A DNA stretch of 64,000 nt from an uncultured Collinsella sp. (GCA_902494565.1 CABUTN010000006.1:11253-75252); one strand, 5' to 3'. Counted from the stretch's first letter, positions 16,729 to 25,909 are shown. Notes: a model not told the origin generated them from the sequence alone. Numbers and translations are program-made.

Positions 16729-17694
16729 ATGGCTGCAGGCAAAACCTTCTATGACATCCTGGGCGTATCCAAGAGCGCCTCCGACAAAGAGATCAAGAGC
16801 GCGTTTCGCAAGCTCGCGCAAAAATATCACCCCGATGCCGGCGGCGACGAGGCCAAGTTTAAGGAGATTAGCGAGGCCTACGAGACGCTTTCGGACGAGA
16901 AGAAGCGCAAAGAGTACGACCAGATGCTCATGTTCGGCGGCATGCCGGGCGCGGGCGGCGCGTATGGCGGTAGCTACGGCGCCGGTGCCGGCGCGAGCGG
17001 CTGGGGCGATATCTTCGACAGCATCTTTAGCGGCAACGGCGCCTGGGGCAGCGATTGGGGCTCGGGCTTTGCCGGGGCCGCGGGCGCTGCCGGTGCGGGC
17101 GCGGGCCGCAACCGCGCACGCAAGGGCGGCGACCTGTCGCTGACCGTCGATGTGACGGCCGAGGACGCGTTTCGCGGCGTGACGCACAAGGTTACCTACC
17201 GCATTCCCTCGACGGGCGAGCAGCAGACCATTACGGTCTCGGTGCCTGCGGGTGCGGTCGACGGCGGCAAACTGCGCTACAAGCGTCGTGGCGAGTACGG
17301 CGTTGCCGGCGGCGAGCGCGGCGACCTGGTCGTGACCACGCACGTGGAGGAGCATCCGCTGTTTAAGCGCAAGGGTGCCGACGTGACCATGGAGGTGCCG
17401 ATCTCGGTCTACGAGGCGGCGCTCGGCTGCACGGTTGATGTGCCCACGCCCGGCGGCGCGACGGTTCGTCTGAAGGTGCCCGCTGGCACCCAGACGGGCA
17501 AGAAGTTCCGCTTTAAGGAAATGGGGGCGCCCGACGTTAAGCACCGTGGCCGCACGGGTGCGCTGCTCGTCGAGATCAAGGTGCAGGTTCCCTCGAACCT
17601 GTCCGACGATGAGCGCGATGCCATGACCAAGCTGCGCGAGGCCGACACGCGCGATTATCGCGAGAAGGTCAACCGTTACAAGGCGACGTTCTAG
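16729..17694 (+). CDS. dnaJ: DnaJ-type co-chaperone lacking the zinc finger (CbpA-like)
   Basis: 321 residues. The J domain (residues 5-70) has the HPD motif in KYHPDAGG. A Gly/Ala-rich linker (~75-130) is followed by two beta-rich C-terminal substrate-binding domains (GGDLSLTVDVT; VPISVYEAALGCTVDVPTP; VPAGTQTGKKFRFKEMG). The four CxxCxGxG repeats of type-I DnaJ are absent, so it is a type-II (CbpA-like) protein in the position normally held by dnaJ. It stimulates DnaK ATPase. An AGGAGAGGAGC site precedes the ATG. Confidence 0.93.
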   Translation: MAAGKTFYDILGVSKSASDKEIKSAFRKLAQKYHPDAGGDEAKFKEISEAYETLSDEKKRKEYDQMLMFGGMPGAGGAYGGSYGAGAGASGWGDIFDSIFSGNGAWGSDWGSGFAGAAGAAGAGAGRNRARKGGDLSLTVDVTAEDAFRGVTHKVTYRIPSTGEQQTITVSVPAGAVDGGKLRYKRRGEYGVAGGERGDLVVTTHVEEHPLFKRKGADVTMEVPISVYEAALGCTVDVPTPGGATVRLKVPAGTQTGKKFRFKEMGAPDVKHRGRTGALLVEIKVQVPSNLSDDERDAMTKLREADTRDYREKVNRYKATF

Positions 17695-17766
17695 GGCGGT
17701 CGTGGCGCACGCCCGCGCCCGCGGGCTTATGATGGACGATAACGAGACGGAAAGGGGTCAGGTAGC

Positions 17767-18183
17767 ATGGCCGAGGACAATAGGAACAAACCGCTGTATA
17801 TGATCAGCGTGGCGGCCGAGCTGACCGGCATGCATCCGCAGACTCTGCGCGTCTACGAGTCCAAGGGCCTGGTGAACCCCCAGCGCTCAGGCGGTAACAC
17901 GCGTCTGTATTCGCGTGCCGATATCGAGCGCCTGGAGCTCATCAACCAACTGACCGACGAGGGCATCAACCTCGCCGGCGTGGTGCGCATCCTCGATATG
18001 AAGGAGCGTGCCGAGGAACGTGAGCGCGAGAACGAAAAGCTCCGCGCCCGCGTGCGCCAGCTCGAGGACGAGCTGCACGAGTACAAGATGCAGAAGAAGA
18101 TCACCGCCCTGGCCCCGCGCGACGGCTCAGTCAACCCCGAGCAAGTCATGCTCAAGCTGCTAGGCGCGGGAACCGATCTTTAG
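17767..18183 (+). CDS. hspR: HspR, MerR-family heat-shock repressor
   Basis: 138 residues. The MerR-type winged helix (YMISVAAELTGMHPQTLRVYESKGLV, then GGNTRLYSRADIERL) is followed by a coiled coil (RAEERERENEKLRARVRQLEDEL). HspR represses dnaK and clpB together with DnaK as co-repressor in actinobacteria. It is the last gene of the dnaK operon, 72 nt after dnaJ. Predicted operators are at 13747 and 22706. Confidence 0.94.
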   Translation: MAEDNRNKPLYMISVAAELTGMHPQTLRVYESKGLVNPQRSGGNTRLYSRADIERLELINQLTDEGINLAGVVRILDMKERAEERERENEKLRARVRQLEDELHEYKMQKKITALAPRDGSVNPEQVMLKLLGAGTDL

Positions 18184-18220
18184 TTACGGCGGCTCTACGA
18201 CGCAAATCCTAACAATATGA

Positions 18221-18280
18221 GAGTGGATAATCTCCCACTTTTGGTCCGCTTGAGGGCTAGAAACGGGGGATTATCCACTC
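18221..18280. repeat. 60-nt palindromic element (GAGTGGATAATC type)
   Basis: GAGTGGATAATCTCCC (18221-18236) pairs with GGGGGATTATCCACTC (18265-18280) with one mismatch and a 28-nt loop. It is followed by further degenerate GGGAC-containing sequence (18300-18340) with a small GTGCCGGCAC palindrome. These fill the 312-nt gap between hspR and the hydratase gene, in which no protein gene is seen. Confidence 0.75.
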
Positions 18281-18495
18281 CCATTTTTGGCTGGCGCTTG
18301 GGGACGTTCCTTTTGTGCCGGCACTTTGGGACACTCCTTGCACCAAGTCTGATGTCACTACACCGGGCTCGTTCTATGCTTTACCGAGATAAAGTGAACG
18401 TGCAGATTCGTAACCCACTTGCAACCGTTCTATGGCACGATATTGAACGAATGTATGCTATGCGCCCGAGCCTTTCGGGCAGAGTGGGAGACAGT

Positions 18496-20796
18496 ATGGT
18501 TAAGCTGTACGAGGACGGCATCTACCTGCGCGGTGGCAGCGAGGTTGTGCCTGCGGCCGAGGCTGCCGAGCGCGGTATTACGCAGACGCCCGAGGATGCC
18601 AAGCGCGGCACCATCGCGTATTCGATCCTCCAGGCACACAACACGTCCGGCGACTCCGAGGCGCTCAAGATTCGTTTCGATGCCATGGCGAGCCACGATA
18701 TCACCTTCGTCGGCATCATCCAGACGGCGCGCGCCTCGGGCATGGAGCAGTTCCCGCTGCCCTACGTGCTTACCAACTGCCACAACTCGCTGTGCGCCGT
18801 GGGCGGCACCATCAACGAGGACGACCATGTCTTTGGCCTCTCGGCTGCCAAGAAGTACGGCGGCATCTTCGTCCCGCCCCATATCGCGGTCATCCATTCC
18901 TTTATGCGCGAGAACTTCGCCGGCTGCGGCAAGATGATCTTGGGCTCCGACTCGCACACCCGCTACGGCGCTCTGGGCACCATGGCCGTGGGCGAGGGCG
19001 GCGGCGAGCTGGCAAAGCAGCTGCTGCGCGACACCTACGATGTCGCCTATCCCGGCGTCGTCGCCATCTGCCTCACGGGCGCCCCGCGTCCCGGCGTCGG
19101 CCCGCACGACGTGGCACTCGCCATCATTCGCGCCGTCTTTGCCAAGGGCTACGTCAAGAACAAGGTCATGGAGTTCGTGGGCCCGGGTATCGCGAGCATG
19201 ACGACTGACTACCGCAACGGCGTCGATGTCATGACCACCGAGACCACCTGCCTGTCGAGCATCTGGGCCACCGACGAGGACACGCACGCGTTTTTGACCA
19301 TGCACGGTCGCGGCGACGACTACCGCGAGCTCAAGCCCGCCGATGTTGCCTACTACGACGGCTGCGTCGAGGTCGATCTGTCGAGCATCAAGCCCATGAT
19401 TGCGCTGCCATTTCATCCTTCCAACGGCTTTGAGATCGACGAGCTCAACGAGAACCTCGAGGACATCCTTCACGAGGTGGAGCTCGAGGCCGCCAAGATC
19501 GGCGAGGGCAAGACGCACTTTAGCCTGCTCGACAAGATTGTCGACGGCAAGCTGCACGTGCAACAGGGCGTTATCGCCGGCTGCTCGGGCGGCAACTACG
19601 ACTCCGTGGTCCAGGCTGCCCGCGTGCTCAAGGGCGCCAACACCGGCTGCGGCGAGTTTTCGCTGTCGGTCTATCCCACAAGCCAGCCCGTGGCGCTCGA
19701 ACTTACGCGCCGTGGCTACATCTACGACCTTATGGAGGCCGGTGCGATCGTGCGCACGGCGTTCTGCGGCCCGTGCTTTGGCGCCGGCGACACGCCCGCC
19801 AACAACGGGTTGTCCATCCGCCACACCACGCGCAACTTCCCCAATCGCGAGGGTTCCAAGCCGGGCAACGGTCAGCTGAGCGCCGTGGCCCTGATGGACG
19901 CCCGCTCCATTGCGGCGACGGCTGCCAACGGCGGCGTCCTGACGCCGGCGACCGACCTGCCCGAGGAGACTTGGGACGAGACCTGCGAGTACACCTTCGA
20001 CGACGCGCCGTACAAAAAGCGCGTGTACTGGGGCTTTGGCAAGGCGGAGCCTGCCGACGAGCTGGTCGAAGGCCCCAACATCAAGCCGTGGCCCGCGATG
20101 GAGCCCCTCGGCGACGACATCCTGCTCAAGGTGTGCTCCAAGATCATGGACCCGGTCACTACGACCGACGAGCTCATTCCTTCGGGCGAGACGAGCTCCT
20201 TCCGCTCCAACCCGCTGGGTCTGGCCGAGTTTACGCTGAGCCGCCGCGATCCGGCCTACGTGGGCCGCTCCAAGGAGGTCGACGCGGTGGAAAAGCGCCA
20301 CGTTGCCGGCGAGGCAGCAGGCGACCTGGCGGCACTCGATGCCGAGCTTGCCGGCGTGTTTGAGGCACTGGCTGGTGCGGGCGTCGCGGCAGATGCCAAG
20401 GCGACCGAGTACGGCTCCATGCTCTACGCCAAGAAGCCCGGTGACGGTTCCGCCCGCGAGCAGGCCGCGAGCTGCCAGCGCGTGATTGGCGGCCTGGCCA
20501 ACATCGTCCACGAGTACGCCACCAAGCGTTATCGCTCCAACGTGATGAACTGGGGCATGGTGCCCTTCCAGATGGAGGCCGAGCCCAACTTTGAGGTGGG
20601 CGACTACGTCTTTGTGCCGGGTATCCGCGCCGCGCTCGACGGCGACCTGAAGGACATCGCCGCCTACGTGGTACGTGCCGATGGTGCGGTCGAGCAGATT
20701 GAGCTCTACATTGCCGATATGACGGCAGAGGAGCGTGCCATCGTTAAGGCCGGCTGCCTGATCAACTACAACAAGTTCAAGGCCGCTGCCGAGTAA
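18496..20796 (+). CDS. aconitase-family hydratase (YbhJ-like)
   Basis: 766 residues. All three cluster cysteines expected for the aconitase superfamily are visible: one in IAGCSGGNYD and two in FCGPCFGAGD. GSDSHTRYGALG and a C-terminal swivel domain (~640-766) are also present. Order and length match the YbhJ-type hydratases rather than citrate-cycle AcnA. The substrate is unknown, and no other citrate-cycle gene is near. The frame is open back to 18217, but the ATG at 18496 has a GTGGGAG site and the upstream part covers the palindrome at 18221. It is a single-gene unit ending at the terminator at 20940. Confidence 0.85.
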   Translation: MVKLYEDGIYLRGGSEVVPAAEAAERGITQTPEDAKRGTIAYSILQAHNTSGDSEALKIRFDAMASHDITFVGIIQTARASGMEQFPLPYVLTNCHNSLCAVGGTINEDDHVFGLSAAKKYGGIFVPPHIAVIHSFMRENFAGCGKMILGSDSHTRYGALGTMAVGEGGGELAKQLLRDTYDVAYPGVVAICLTGAPRPGVGPHDVALAIIRAVFAKGYVKNKVMEFVGPGIASMTTDYRNGVDVMTTETTCLSSIWATDEDTHAFLTMHGRGDDYRELKPADVAYYDGCVEVDLSSIKPMIALPFHPSNGFEIDELNENLEDILHEVELEAAKIGEGKTHFSLLDKIVDGKLHVQQGVIAGCSGGNYDSVVQAARVLKGANTGCGEFSLSVYPTSQPVALELTRRGYIYDLMEAGAIVRTAFCGPCFGAGDTPANNGLSIRHTTRNFPNREGSKPGNGQLSAVALMDARSIAATAANGGVLTPATDLPEETWDETCEYTFDDAPYKKRVYWGFGKAEPADELVEGPNIKPWPAMEPLGDDILLKVCSKIMDPVTTTDELIPSGETSSFRSNPLGLAEFTLSRRDPAYVGRSKEVDAVEKRHVAGEAAGDLAALDAELAGVFEALAGAGVAADAKATEYGSMLYAKKPGDGSAREQAASCQRVIGGLANIVHEYATKRYRSNVMNWGMVPFQMEAEPNFEVGDYVFVPGIRAALDGDLKDIAAYVVRADGAVEQIELYIADMTAEERAIVKAGCLINYNKFKAAAE

Positions 20797-20939
20797 CGCG
20801 CTTAATTGTCCGCCCGGGGCTTACCCTTTCCCGCCCGCTCACGCGCTTCGCGAGGGTCGCCCGAGGGAAAGGTGTGTCCGGGGCTACCGCGACGTTCTCG
20901 TTGGGTCTTGAGAAACGCTAATAAATAGACTTGCTTGAT

Positions 20940-20970
20940 GCCGCCTCTGTTAATGGGGCGGCTTCTTTTT
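20940..20970 (+). terminator. rho-independent terminator
   Basis: GCCGCCTC (20940-20947) pairs with GGGGCGGC (20955-20962), followed by TTCTTTTT. It lies ~145 nt after the hydratase stop. Confidence 0.8.
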
Positions 20971-20978
20971 GTCGAAAA

Positions 20979-21011
20979 CCGCCACAAAGGGGACAGGCAC
21001 CTTTGTGGTGG
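20979..21011 (-). repeat. 33-nt palindrome (CCACAAAGG family), copy 1, inverted
   Basis: CCGCCACAAAGG and CCTTTGTGGTGG are 12-nt arms (one mismatch) around the 9-nt loop GGACAGGCA. Copies 2 and 3 (21846, 22648) have the reverse-complement loop, so this copy is in the opposite orientation. The three copies bracket the two membrane-protein genes in this region. Confidence 0.85.
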
Positions 21012-21065
21012 TGGGGACGAGCTCGATGTTGTTGTGATCGTTGAGCGGCATGTTAATGGGCGGCT

Positions 21066-21734
21066 CTACAGAATTTCATCCGGGTTGGCGGGTTTGGTTG
21101 TTTTGGGGATGCCGAGTTTGGATGACGCGAAATCGTCAACATTGTCCTTGATTCCGTCTCTGGTGTAGACGGTGACCATATAGGTGCTGTGTCCGAATTC
21201 GCCCTTGTCGCGTGTTGCCCAGGCATCCCAGTAGGCGGCCCCGTTTCGCCCTTTGATTTTTCCGACACGGCGGAGTTCTGTTCGCTTTAATTTCTGGTTG
21301 CTATAGATGGTTCGACCGGCTTCCGCGGTGAGCCCGCACTGTCCAAGCAGCTTGTCGAGGACTTGGTTCATGTGGCGCTCATCGGTGTTTGGTGCGTAGT
21401 CGTAGGCGAGGGTGATGGAGTCAAGGGGCTGGTCGTCGATCAGATAATTCATTGTCTGAGGTTCGAGGCAGAAATAAGGAGAGCATCCGTCGACCTTGCC
21501 GAGCAACGGTAACTTGGACTGCCAACTTCCGGTGGGAATTGCATATTCGTAGAACACGCCACGGCAGACAAAGGAGAGCGAGGTGGCACGCGAGCCGGCG
21601 TCGATCATCCCGCAAAGATCGAAGGGCGAGGCGATACCAAAAGAAAAGGGCGTGATGACGATAAGGAAGAGCATCACGATGGGTATGGCGAGAATGGCGA
21701 TGACGTTGCGACCGGTGGAATGAGACGGCTTCAT
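21066..21734 (-). CDS. membrane-anchored protein of unknown function
   Basis: 222 residues. A hydrophobic segment at ~10-32 (VIAILAIPIVMLFLIVITPF) acts as a signal anchor, and the rest is predicted to be extracytoplasmic. Five Cys residues (CGM, VCRG, GCSPYFC, QCGL) suggest disulfides. No family is recognised. GC content is lower than in neighbouring core genes. The ATG at 21734 has a GAGGAG site. It faces away from the gene at 21967, and both are flanked by copies of a 33-nt palindrome. Confidence 0.7.
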   Translation of the reverse strand: MKPSHSTGRNVIAILAIPIVMLFLIVITPFSFGIASPFDLCGMIDAGSRATSLSFVCRGVFYEYAIPTGSWQSKLPLLGKVDGCSPYFCLEPQTMNYLIDDQPLDSITLAYDYAPNTDERHMNQVLDKLLGQCGLTAEAGRTIYSNQKLKRTELRRVGKIKGRNGAAYWDAWATRDKGEFGHSTYMVTVYTRDGIKDNVDDFASSKLGIPKTTKPANPDEIL

Positions 21735-21845
21735 ATGCGCTCCTCGAGACAAAGAGCTGTTGAGGATAGGCAGAAATGGATATGTTCAGAGAACAATTCA
21801 AGTTTAATCTCATGGCGTGAGATGGTCGACCGTTAGCGTCGAAAA

Positions 21846-21878
21846 CCACCACAAAGGTGCCTGTCCCCTTTGTGGTGG
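21846..21878 (+). repeat. 33-nt palindrome (CCACAAAGG family), copy 2
   Basis: CCACCACAAAGG (21846-21857) and CCTTTGTGGTGG (21867-21878) are perfect 12-bp arms around TGCCTGTCC. It sits in the divergent promoter space between the two membrane-protein genes. Confidence 0.88.
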
Positions 21879-21966
21879 TGGGGCGGACGGTTTCTTTTGG
21901 TGATAGTGTTAGCTGGCGGTATCATTAGTGCAGGTGGCGAAGGTTTGCATTGTGAGGTGTTTTGCC

Positions 21967-22638
21967 GTGAGCCGTTCTGCCCGTATTGGATTGATTGTCT
22001 TGGCGCTTGCGATCGCCGTGGTTGGCGCGGGCGTTGTCGGCATGGCATTTCTACCTGCTGCGGTGACGGAGCCGGTGGTCAAGCCTGTGACTCAATCTGT
22101 CGAACTTCTGACCGGCGACGACAAGCCCGAGACCATTACCGTTGATTTTGATGAGCAGCCGGCTGTGCTGGGTATTAGCAATTATCCGCACATTCAGCTT
22201 GGGGCCATGCGCTATACCACGGATTCAAGCCTGATCGATAGGGCGTCCGAGCTGCTCAAGGGCAAAACCTTTAAGCGCTGGTATGGATATGCGTCCTATC
22301 GGGCAAAAGCGAACGACATGGTTGGCGGATGCCGCTCGTCCATCGAGTTGGACACCGCGAATGGCGCCAAGTTATGTGATGTTTCGTACGATCCTGGCTA
22401 CGAGGGCAATGAGGGGCCGGGCATCTACATCTTGGACGGCGATGCCGCCTATGTCATGGAGGGCAACCAGGCCGAGCTCAACGATTTTATGGGTCAGTGC
22501 ATTCAGGATGCCTATGAACAGACCTGCTTGCCCGACCCGCAGACTGCACGCGATAGTGGGTCTGCCCGTACATGGCTGTTCGAGGATGAGATGCCCTGGA
22601 ACGCCGAATCGGGAAGCACGGGCTCGGCAAGTAAATAG
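21967..22638 (+). CDS. membrane-anchored or secreted protein of unknown function
   Basis: 223 residues. An N-terminal hydrophobic segment (GLIVLALAIAVVGAGVVGMAFL) is followed by a presumed extracytoplasmic domain containing four Cys residues and YASYRAKAND and IYILDGDAAYVMEG. No family is recognised. The start is uncertain: the GTG at 21967 has the best site (GAGGTG, 7-nt spacing), while GTGs at 21952 and 21928 are in frame. A 33-nt palindrome follows 10 nt after the stop. Confidence 0.7.
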   Translation: MSRSARIGLIVLALAIAVVGAGVVGMAFLPAAVTEPVVKPVTQSVELLTGDDKPETITVDFDEQPAVLGISNYPHIQLGAMRYTTDSSLIDRASELLKGKTFKRWYGYASYRAKANDMVGGCRSSIELDTANGAKLCDVSYDPGYEGNEGPGIYILDGDAAYVMEGNQAELNDFMGQCIQDAYEQTCLPDPQTARDSGSARTWLFEDEMPWNAESGSTGSASK

Positions 22639-22647
22639 AGGCTGCAA

Positions 22648-22680
22648 CCACCACAAAGGTGCCTGTCCCCTTTGTGGTGG
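22648..22680 (+). repeat. 33-nt palindrome (CCACAAAGG family), copy 3
   Basis: It is identical in arms and loop to copy 2 (perfect 12-bp arms, loop TGCCTGTCC), positioned between the membrane-protein gene and the clpB promoter. Confidence 0.88.
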
Positions 22681-22705
22681 TTTGCATGTCGTGAGAACAC
22701 TCAGA

Positions 22706-22741
22706 AAATCTTATATATAGAGACTTAGATTTGTGTATAAG
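22706..22741 (+). promoter_or_regulatory. clpB promoter region with probable HspR operator
   Basis: AAATCT-N15-AGATTT (22706-22732) is followed 3 nt later by TATAAG (22736-22741). The motif length, its arms and internal ACTT(22724-22726 onward) match the dnaK promoter at 13747-13781 in the same phase to the -10. It implies shared HspR control of clpB and the dnaK operon. Confidence 0.65.
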
Positions 22742-22821
22742 ATCGCGCAAAGCTGGCAACAATACTTCTCGAACAACGTGAAGCCGCCCCGTAGGGCGGC
22801 CGCCCCAAGAGAGGTGATTCC

Positions 22822-25449
22822 ATGAGAATCGATAAGCTAGCAATGACGTCGCGCGAGGCGCTGCAGACCGCCATGAGCACGGCTGCTGACGCGCAGGCCG
22901 GCGCGGTGGAGCCGGTTCACCTGCTGTCCGCCCTGCTCGGTGCCGGTGAGCGCAATATCTCCGTGATCATCGAGCGTATCGGTGCCGATCCGGCCCAGCT
23001 CGCACGCTCCACGCAGGATGCCATCGACCACGCGCCTAAGGTTTCGGGCGAGGGCCAGCAGATGGGTCTTTCCAATGAGCTCGTCCGCGTCATCGAGAAG
23101 GCCGAGAAGAAGGCCACCAAGATGGGCGACAGCTTTGTGGTGACCGAGCATCTGCTGATGGCGCTTGCCGAGGACAAGGGCGAGGCCGGCCGCGTTCTGC
23201 GCGACGCCGGCGTGACCAAGGAGCGCATCGAGCAGGTCTACGAGGAGCTACGTGGCGATGACCGCGTGACGTCTGCCGAGGACAAGACCCAGTTTGAGGC
23301 GCTGGAGCAGTACGGACGCAACATCTGCGACCTGGCCCGCGCCGGCAAGCTCGACCCTGTCATCGGCCGTACCGACGAGATCCGTCGTACCATCCAGGTC
23401 CTGTCCCGCCGCACCAAGAACAACCCCGTGCTCATTGGCGAGCCGGGCGTCGGCAAGACGGCCATCGTCGAGGGCATCGCCCAGCGTATCGTGGCCGGCG
23501 ACGTGCCGAGCACGCTGCGCGACCGTGACCTCATCGAGCTCGACATGAGCGCGCTGGTCGCCGGCGCCAAGTACCGCGGCGAGTTCGAGGACCGCTTGAA
23601 GGCCGTGCTCAAGGAGGTACAGAAGTCCGAGGGCAAGGTCATCCTGTTCATCGATGAGCTCCACACCATCGTGGGCGCGGGTGCCACAGAGGGCTCCATG
23701 GACGCCGGCAACATCCTGAAGCCGGCGCTTGCCCGTGGCGACTTGCACGCGATCGGCGCGACCACGCTCGACGAATACCGCAAGTACATCGAGAAGGACG
23801 CGGCGCTCGCCCGTCGTTTCCAGACCGTTATGGTCTCCGAGCCCACCGTCGAGGACACCATCTCGATCCTGCGTGGCCTCAAGGAGAAGTACGAGATCTT
23901 CCACGGCGTCCACATTACCGATAGCGCGCTCGTGGTCGCCGCCGACCTCTCCGATCGCTACATCGCCGACCGTTTCCTGCCCGACAAGGCCATCGACCTG
24001 GTCGATGAGGCGGCAAGCCGTCTGCGCATGGAGCTCGACAGCATGCCGGTCGAGATCGACGCCACCACGCGTCAACTCACCCAGCTGCAGATCGAGGAGC
24101 AGGCACTCATGAAGGAGACCGACGACGCCTCCAAGGAGCGTCTGGAGGCCCTGCGCCAGGAGATTGCCGAGGTCCAGGAAAAGCTCAATGTGCAAAAGGC
24201 CGGCTGGCTCAACCAAAAGAACGCCATCGACCACGTGCAGGAGCTCAAGGGGCAGCTCGACGAGGCCAAGAGCGAAGAGGAGCGCGCGACGCGCAACGGC
24301 GACCTGGGCCGTGCGTCCGAGCTGCGCTACTCCGTGATTCCGGGTCTGCAGCAGCAGATTCAGGATTCCGAGGCCGCGCTTCAGGCGCAAAAGCAGCAGG
24401 ACGGCGAGGGCCTCAACGAACAGGTGACCTCCGATGAGATCGCCGAGGTCGTGAGCGCCTGGACCGGCGTGCCCGTGTCCAAGATGATGCAGGGCGAGCT
24501 CGACAAGCTGAAGGGCTTGGAGGGCGAGCTGCATAAGCGCGTCATCGGTCAGGATGAGGCGGTCTCCGCTGTGGCCGCGGCCGTGCGCCGCAGCCGTGCG
24601 GGCCTCTCCGATCCGGACAAGCCCATCGGCAGCTTCTTCTTCCTGGGTCCCACCGGCGTGGGCAAGACAGAGCTCGCCAAGGCGCTTGCCGAGTGCCTGT
24701 TCGATGACGAGCGCGCGCTCGTGCGTATCGACATGTCCGAGTACATGGAGAAGTTCAGCGTCCAACGTCTGATCGGTGCGCCCCCGGGATACGTGGGTTA
24801 CGACGAGGGCGGCCAGCTCACCGAGGCCGTGCGCCGTCGTCCGTACTCAGTGATTTTGCTCGACGAGATGGAGAAGGCCCATCCGGATGTCTTCAACGTG
24901 CTGCTGCAGGTGCTCGACGACGGCCGTCTGACCGATGGCCAGGGTCGCCAGGTGTCCTTCAAGAACACGATCATCATCATGACGTCCAACGTGGGCTCCA
25001 AGGCCATCGCCGATCTGTCCGGTAAGGACGAGGAGGAGATGCGCCATCAGGTTGACGCCGCCATGGCTCAGACCTTCCGCCCCGAGTTCCTCAACCGTAT
25101 CGACGATATCGTGGTGTTCCATCCGCTCGGCATGGCGCAGATCGAAAAGATCGTCGATATCCAGCTCGCCGACGTCCGCGCACGTCTGGCCAAGGAGCGC
25201 ATGACGCTTGCCATCACCCCGGCGGCCAAGCAGATGCTCGCCGTGGGCGGCCTGGACCCGGTCTTTGGCGCCCGTCCGCTCAAGCGTCTGGTGCAGCGCG
25301 AGGTCGTGGATGCCATCGCCGCCGCTATCATCGACGGCACGGTGCGCGAGGGCGATCAGGTGACGGTCGATGTCGACAAGGACGGTGGCTTTACTGTCGT
25401 GTGCGACAACACGCCGGCGGCCACCTACGAGGTCCCCGACGCCGAGTAG
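22822..25449 (+). CDS. clpB: ClpB disaggregase (Hsp100)
   Basis: 875 residues. An N-terminal Clp repeat domain (1-~145) is followed by AAA+ module 1 with Walker A GEPGVGKT (~205) and IDELHTIVGAG. The ClpB-specific coiled-coil middle domain (~400-520) precedes AAA+ module 2 with Walker A GPTGVGKT (~610) and VILLDEMEKAHPDVFN. It resolubilises aggregates with DnaK. The ATG at 22822 has an AGAGAGGTG site. It is a single gene with an HspR-like promoter and a strong terminator. Confidence 0.97.
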   Translation: MRIDKLAMTSREALQTAMSTAADAQAGAVEPVHLLSALLGAGERNISVIIERIGADPAQLARSTQDAIDHAPKVSGEGQQMGLSNELVRVIEKAEKKATKMGDSFVVTEHLLMALAEDKGEAGRVLRDAGVTKERIEQVYEELRGDDRVTSAEDKTQFEALEQYGRNICDLARAGKLDPVIGRTDEIRRTIQVLSRRTKNNPVLIGEPGVGKTAIVEGIAQRIVAGDVPSTLRDRDLIELDMSALVAGAKYRGEFEDRLKAVLKEVQKSEGKVILFIDELHTIVGAGATEGSMDAGNILKPALARGDLHAIGATTLDEYRKYIEKDAALARRFQTVMVSEPTVEDTISILRGLKEKYEIFHGVHITDSALVVAADLSDRYIADRFLPDKAIDLVDEAASRLRMELDSMPVEIDATTRQLTQLQIEEQALMKETDDASKERLEALRQEIAEVQEKLNVQKAGWLNQKNAIDHVQELKGQLDEAKSEEERATRNGDLGRASELRYSVIPGLQQQIQDSEAALQAQKQQDGEGLNEQVTSDEIAEVVSAWTGVPVSKMMQGELDKLKGLEGELHKRVIGQDEAVSAVAAAVRRSRAGLSDPDKPIGSFFFLGPTGVGKTELAKALAECLFDDERALVRIDMSEYMEKFSVQRLIGAPPGYVGYDEGGQLTEAVRRRPYSVILLDEMEKAHPDVFNVLLQVLDDGRLTDGQGRQVSFKNTIIIMTSNVGSKAIADLSGKDEEEMRHQVDAAMAQTFRPEFLNRIDDIVVFHPLGMAQIEKIVDIQLADVRARLAKERMTLAITPAAKQMLAVGGLDPVFGARPLKRLVQREVVDAIAAAIIDGTVREGDQVTVDVDKDGGFTVVCDNTPAATYEVPDAE

Positions 25450-25494
25450 ATTTTTGGGACATGCCTTAAAATCTACCAGTCGTCTCTAAACGCC

Positions 25495-25533
25495 AAGGGC
25501 GGCGGATCCGATTGGGTCCGCCGCCCTTTTTCG
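25495..25533 (+). terminator. terminator after clpB
   Basis: AAGGGCGGCGGA (25495-25506) and TCCGCCGCCCTT (25517-25528) form a perfect 12-bp stem with a 10-nt loop followed by TTTT. Confidence 0.9.
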
Positions 25534-25583
25534 TGCGACAATCGATGGTGTTGAACGTGAGCACATGGCAAGGAGCTATGCAG

Positions 25584-25778
25584 ATGAAAGACGAGAACAA
25601 GACGAACGCACCGGTGGCTGAGGCGGCGCCCGCCGCACCGAAGACTCCGCCTAAACCGGCACCCAAGCCGCGCGACCCCTACATCCGTGCCGAGAACGAG
25701 GACGATGACGGCTACGATCCCTACAGCGATCGCCGCCCCGAGCGCGAGCCAATGTTCGAAGCCGATCCGTGGCGCTGA
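25584..25778 (+). CDS. small proline-rich, acidic-tailed protein of unknown function
   Basis: 64 residues, apparently disordered: a Pro/Ala/Lys-rich segment (PAAPKTPPKPAPKPRDPY) then an acidic segment (ENEDDDGYDPYSD) ending FEADPWR. No signal or membrane segment. An AAGGAG site 8 nt upstream of the ATG at 25584 supports translation; the nearby ATG at 25578 is too close to it. No family is known to me. Confidence 0.5.
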   Translation: MKDENKTNAPVAEAAPAAPKTPPKPAPKPRDPYIRAENEDDDGYDPYSDRRPEREPMFEADPWR

Positions 25779-25803
25779 GTGCCACCCAAAAGGCCACCAA
25801 TAA

Positions 25804-25868
25804 GTTGCGGTGAAATAGGGATTGTTTTGCGGTTTGACCAGCAAAAACAGTCCCTATTTCACCGCAAC
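25804..25868. repeat. 65-nt palindromic element (GTTGCGGTGAAATAG family), copy 2
   Basis: The left arm from 25804 and right arm to 25868 pair over about 27 nt with one mismatch and a one-base bulge. The outer 15 nt equal those of the element at 12856-12920 and the total length is identical, but the inner arms carry a different self-complementary sequence (GGGATTGTTTTGC). Confidence 0.85.
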
Positions 25869-25909
25869 TGCGTTAGGGATGGGGTGTTGGGCGGCTGTCT
25901 TCGGGCCAG

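Noticed and set aside
18217..18495. Extended N-terminus for the aconitase-family hydratase
   Set aside because: The extra 93 codons translate the intergenic palindrome; the ATG at 18496 has a ribosome-binding site and fits the family.
20979..22680. Insertion sequence or composite transposon bounded by the 33-nt repeats
   Set aside because: No transposase lies inside and the repeats are simple palindromes without target-site duplications that I could see; kept only as a possible cassette.
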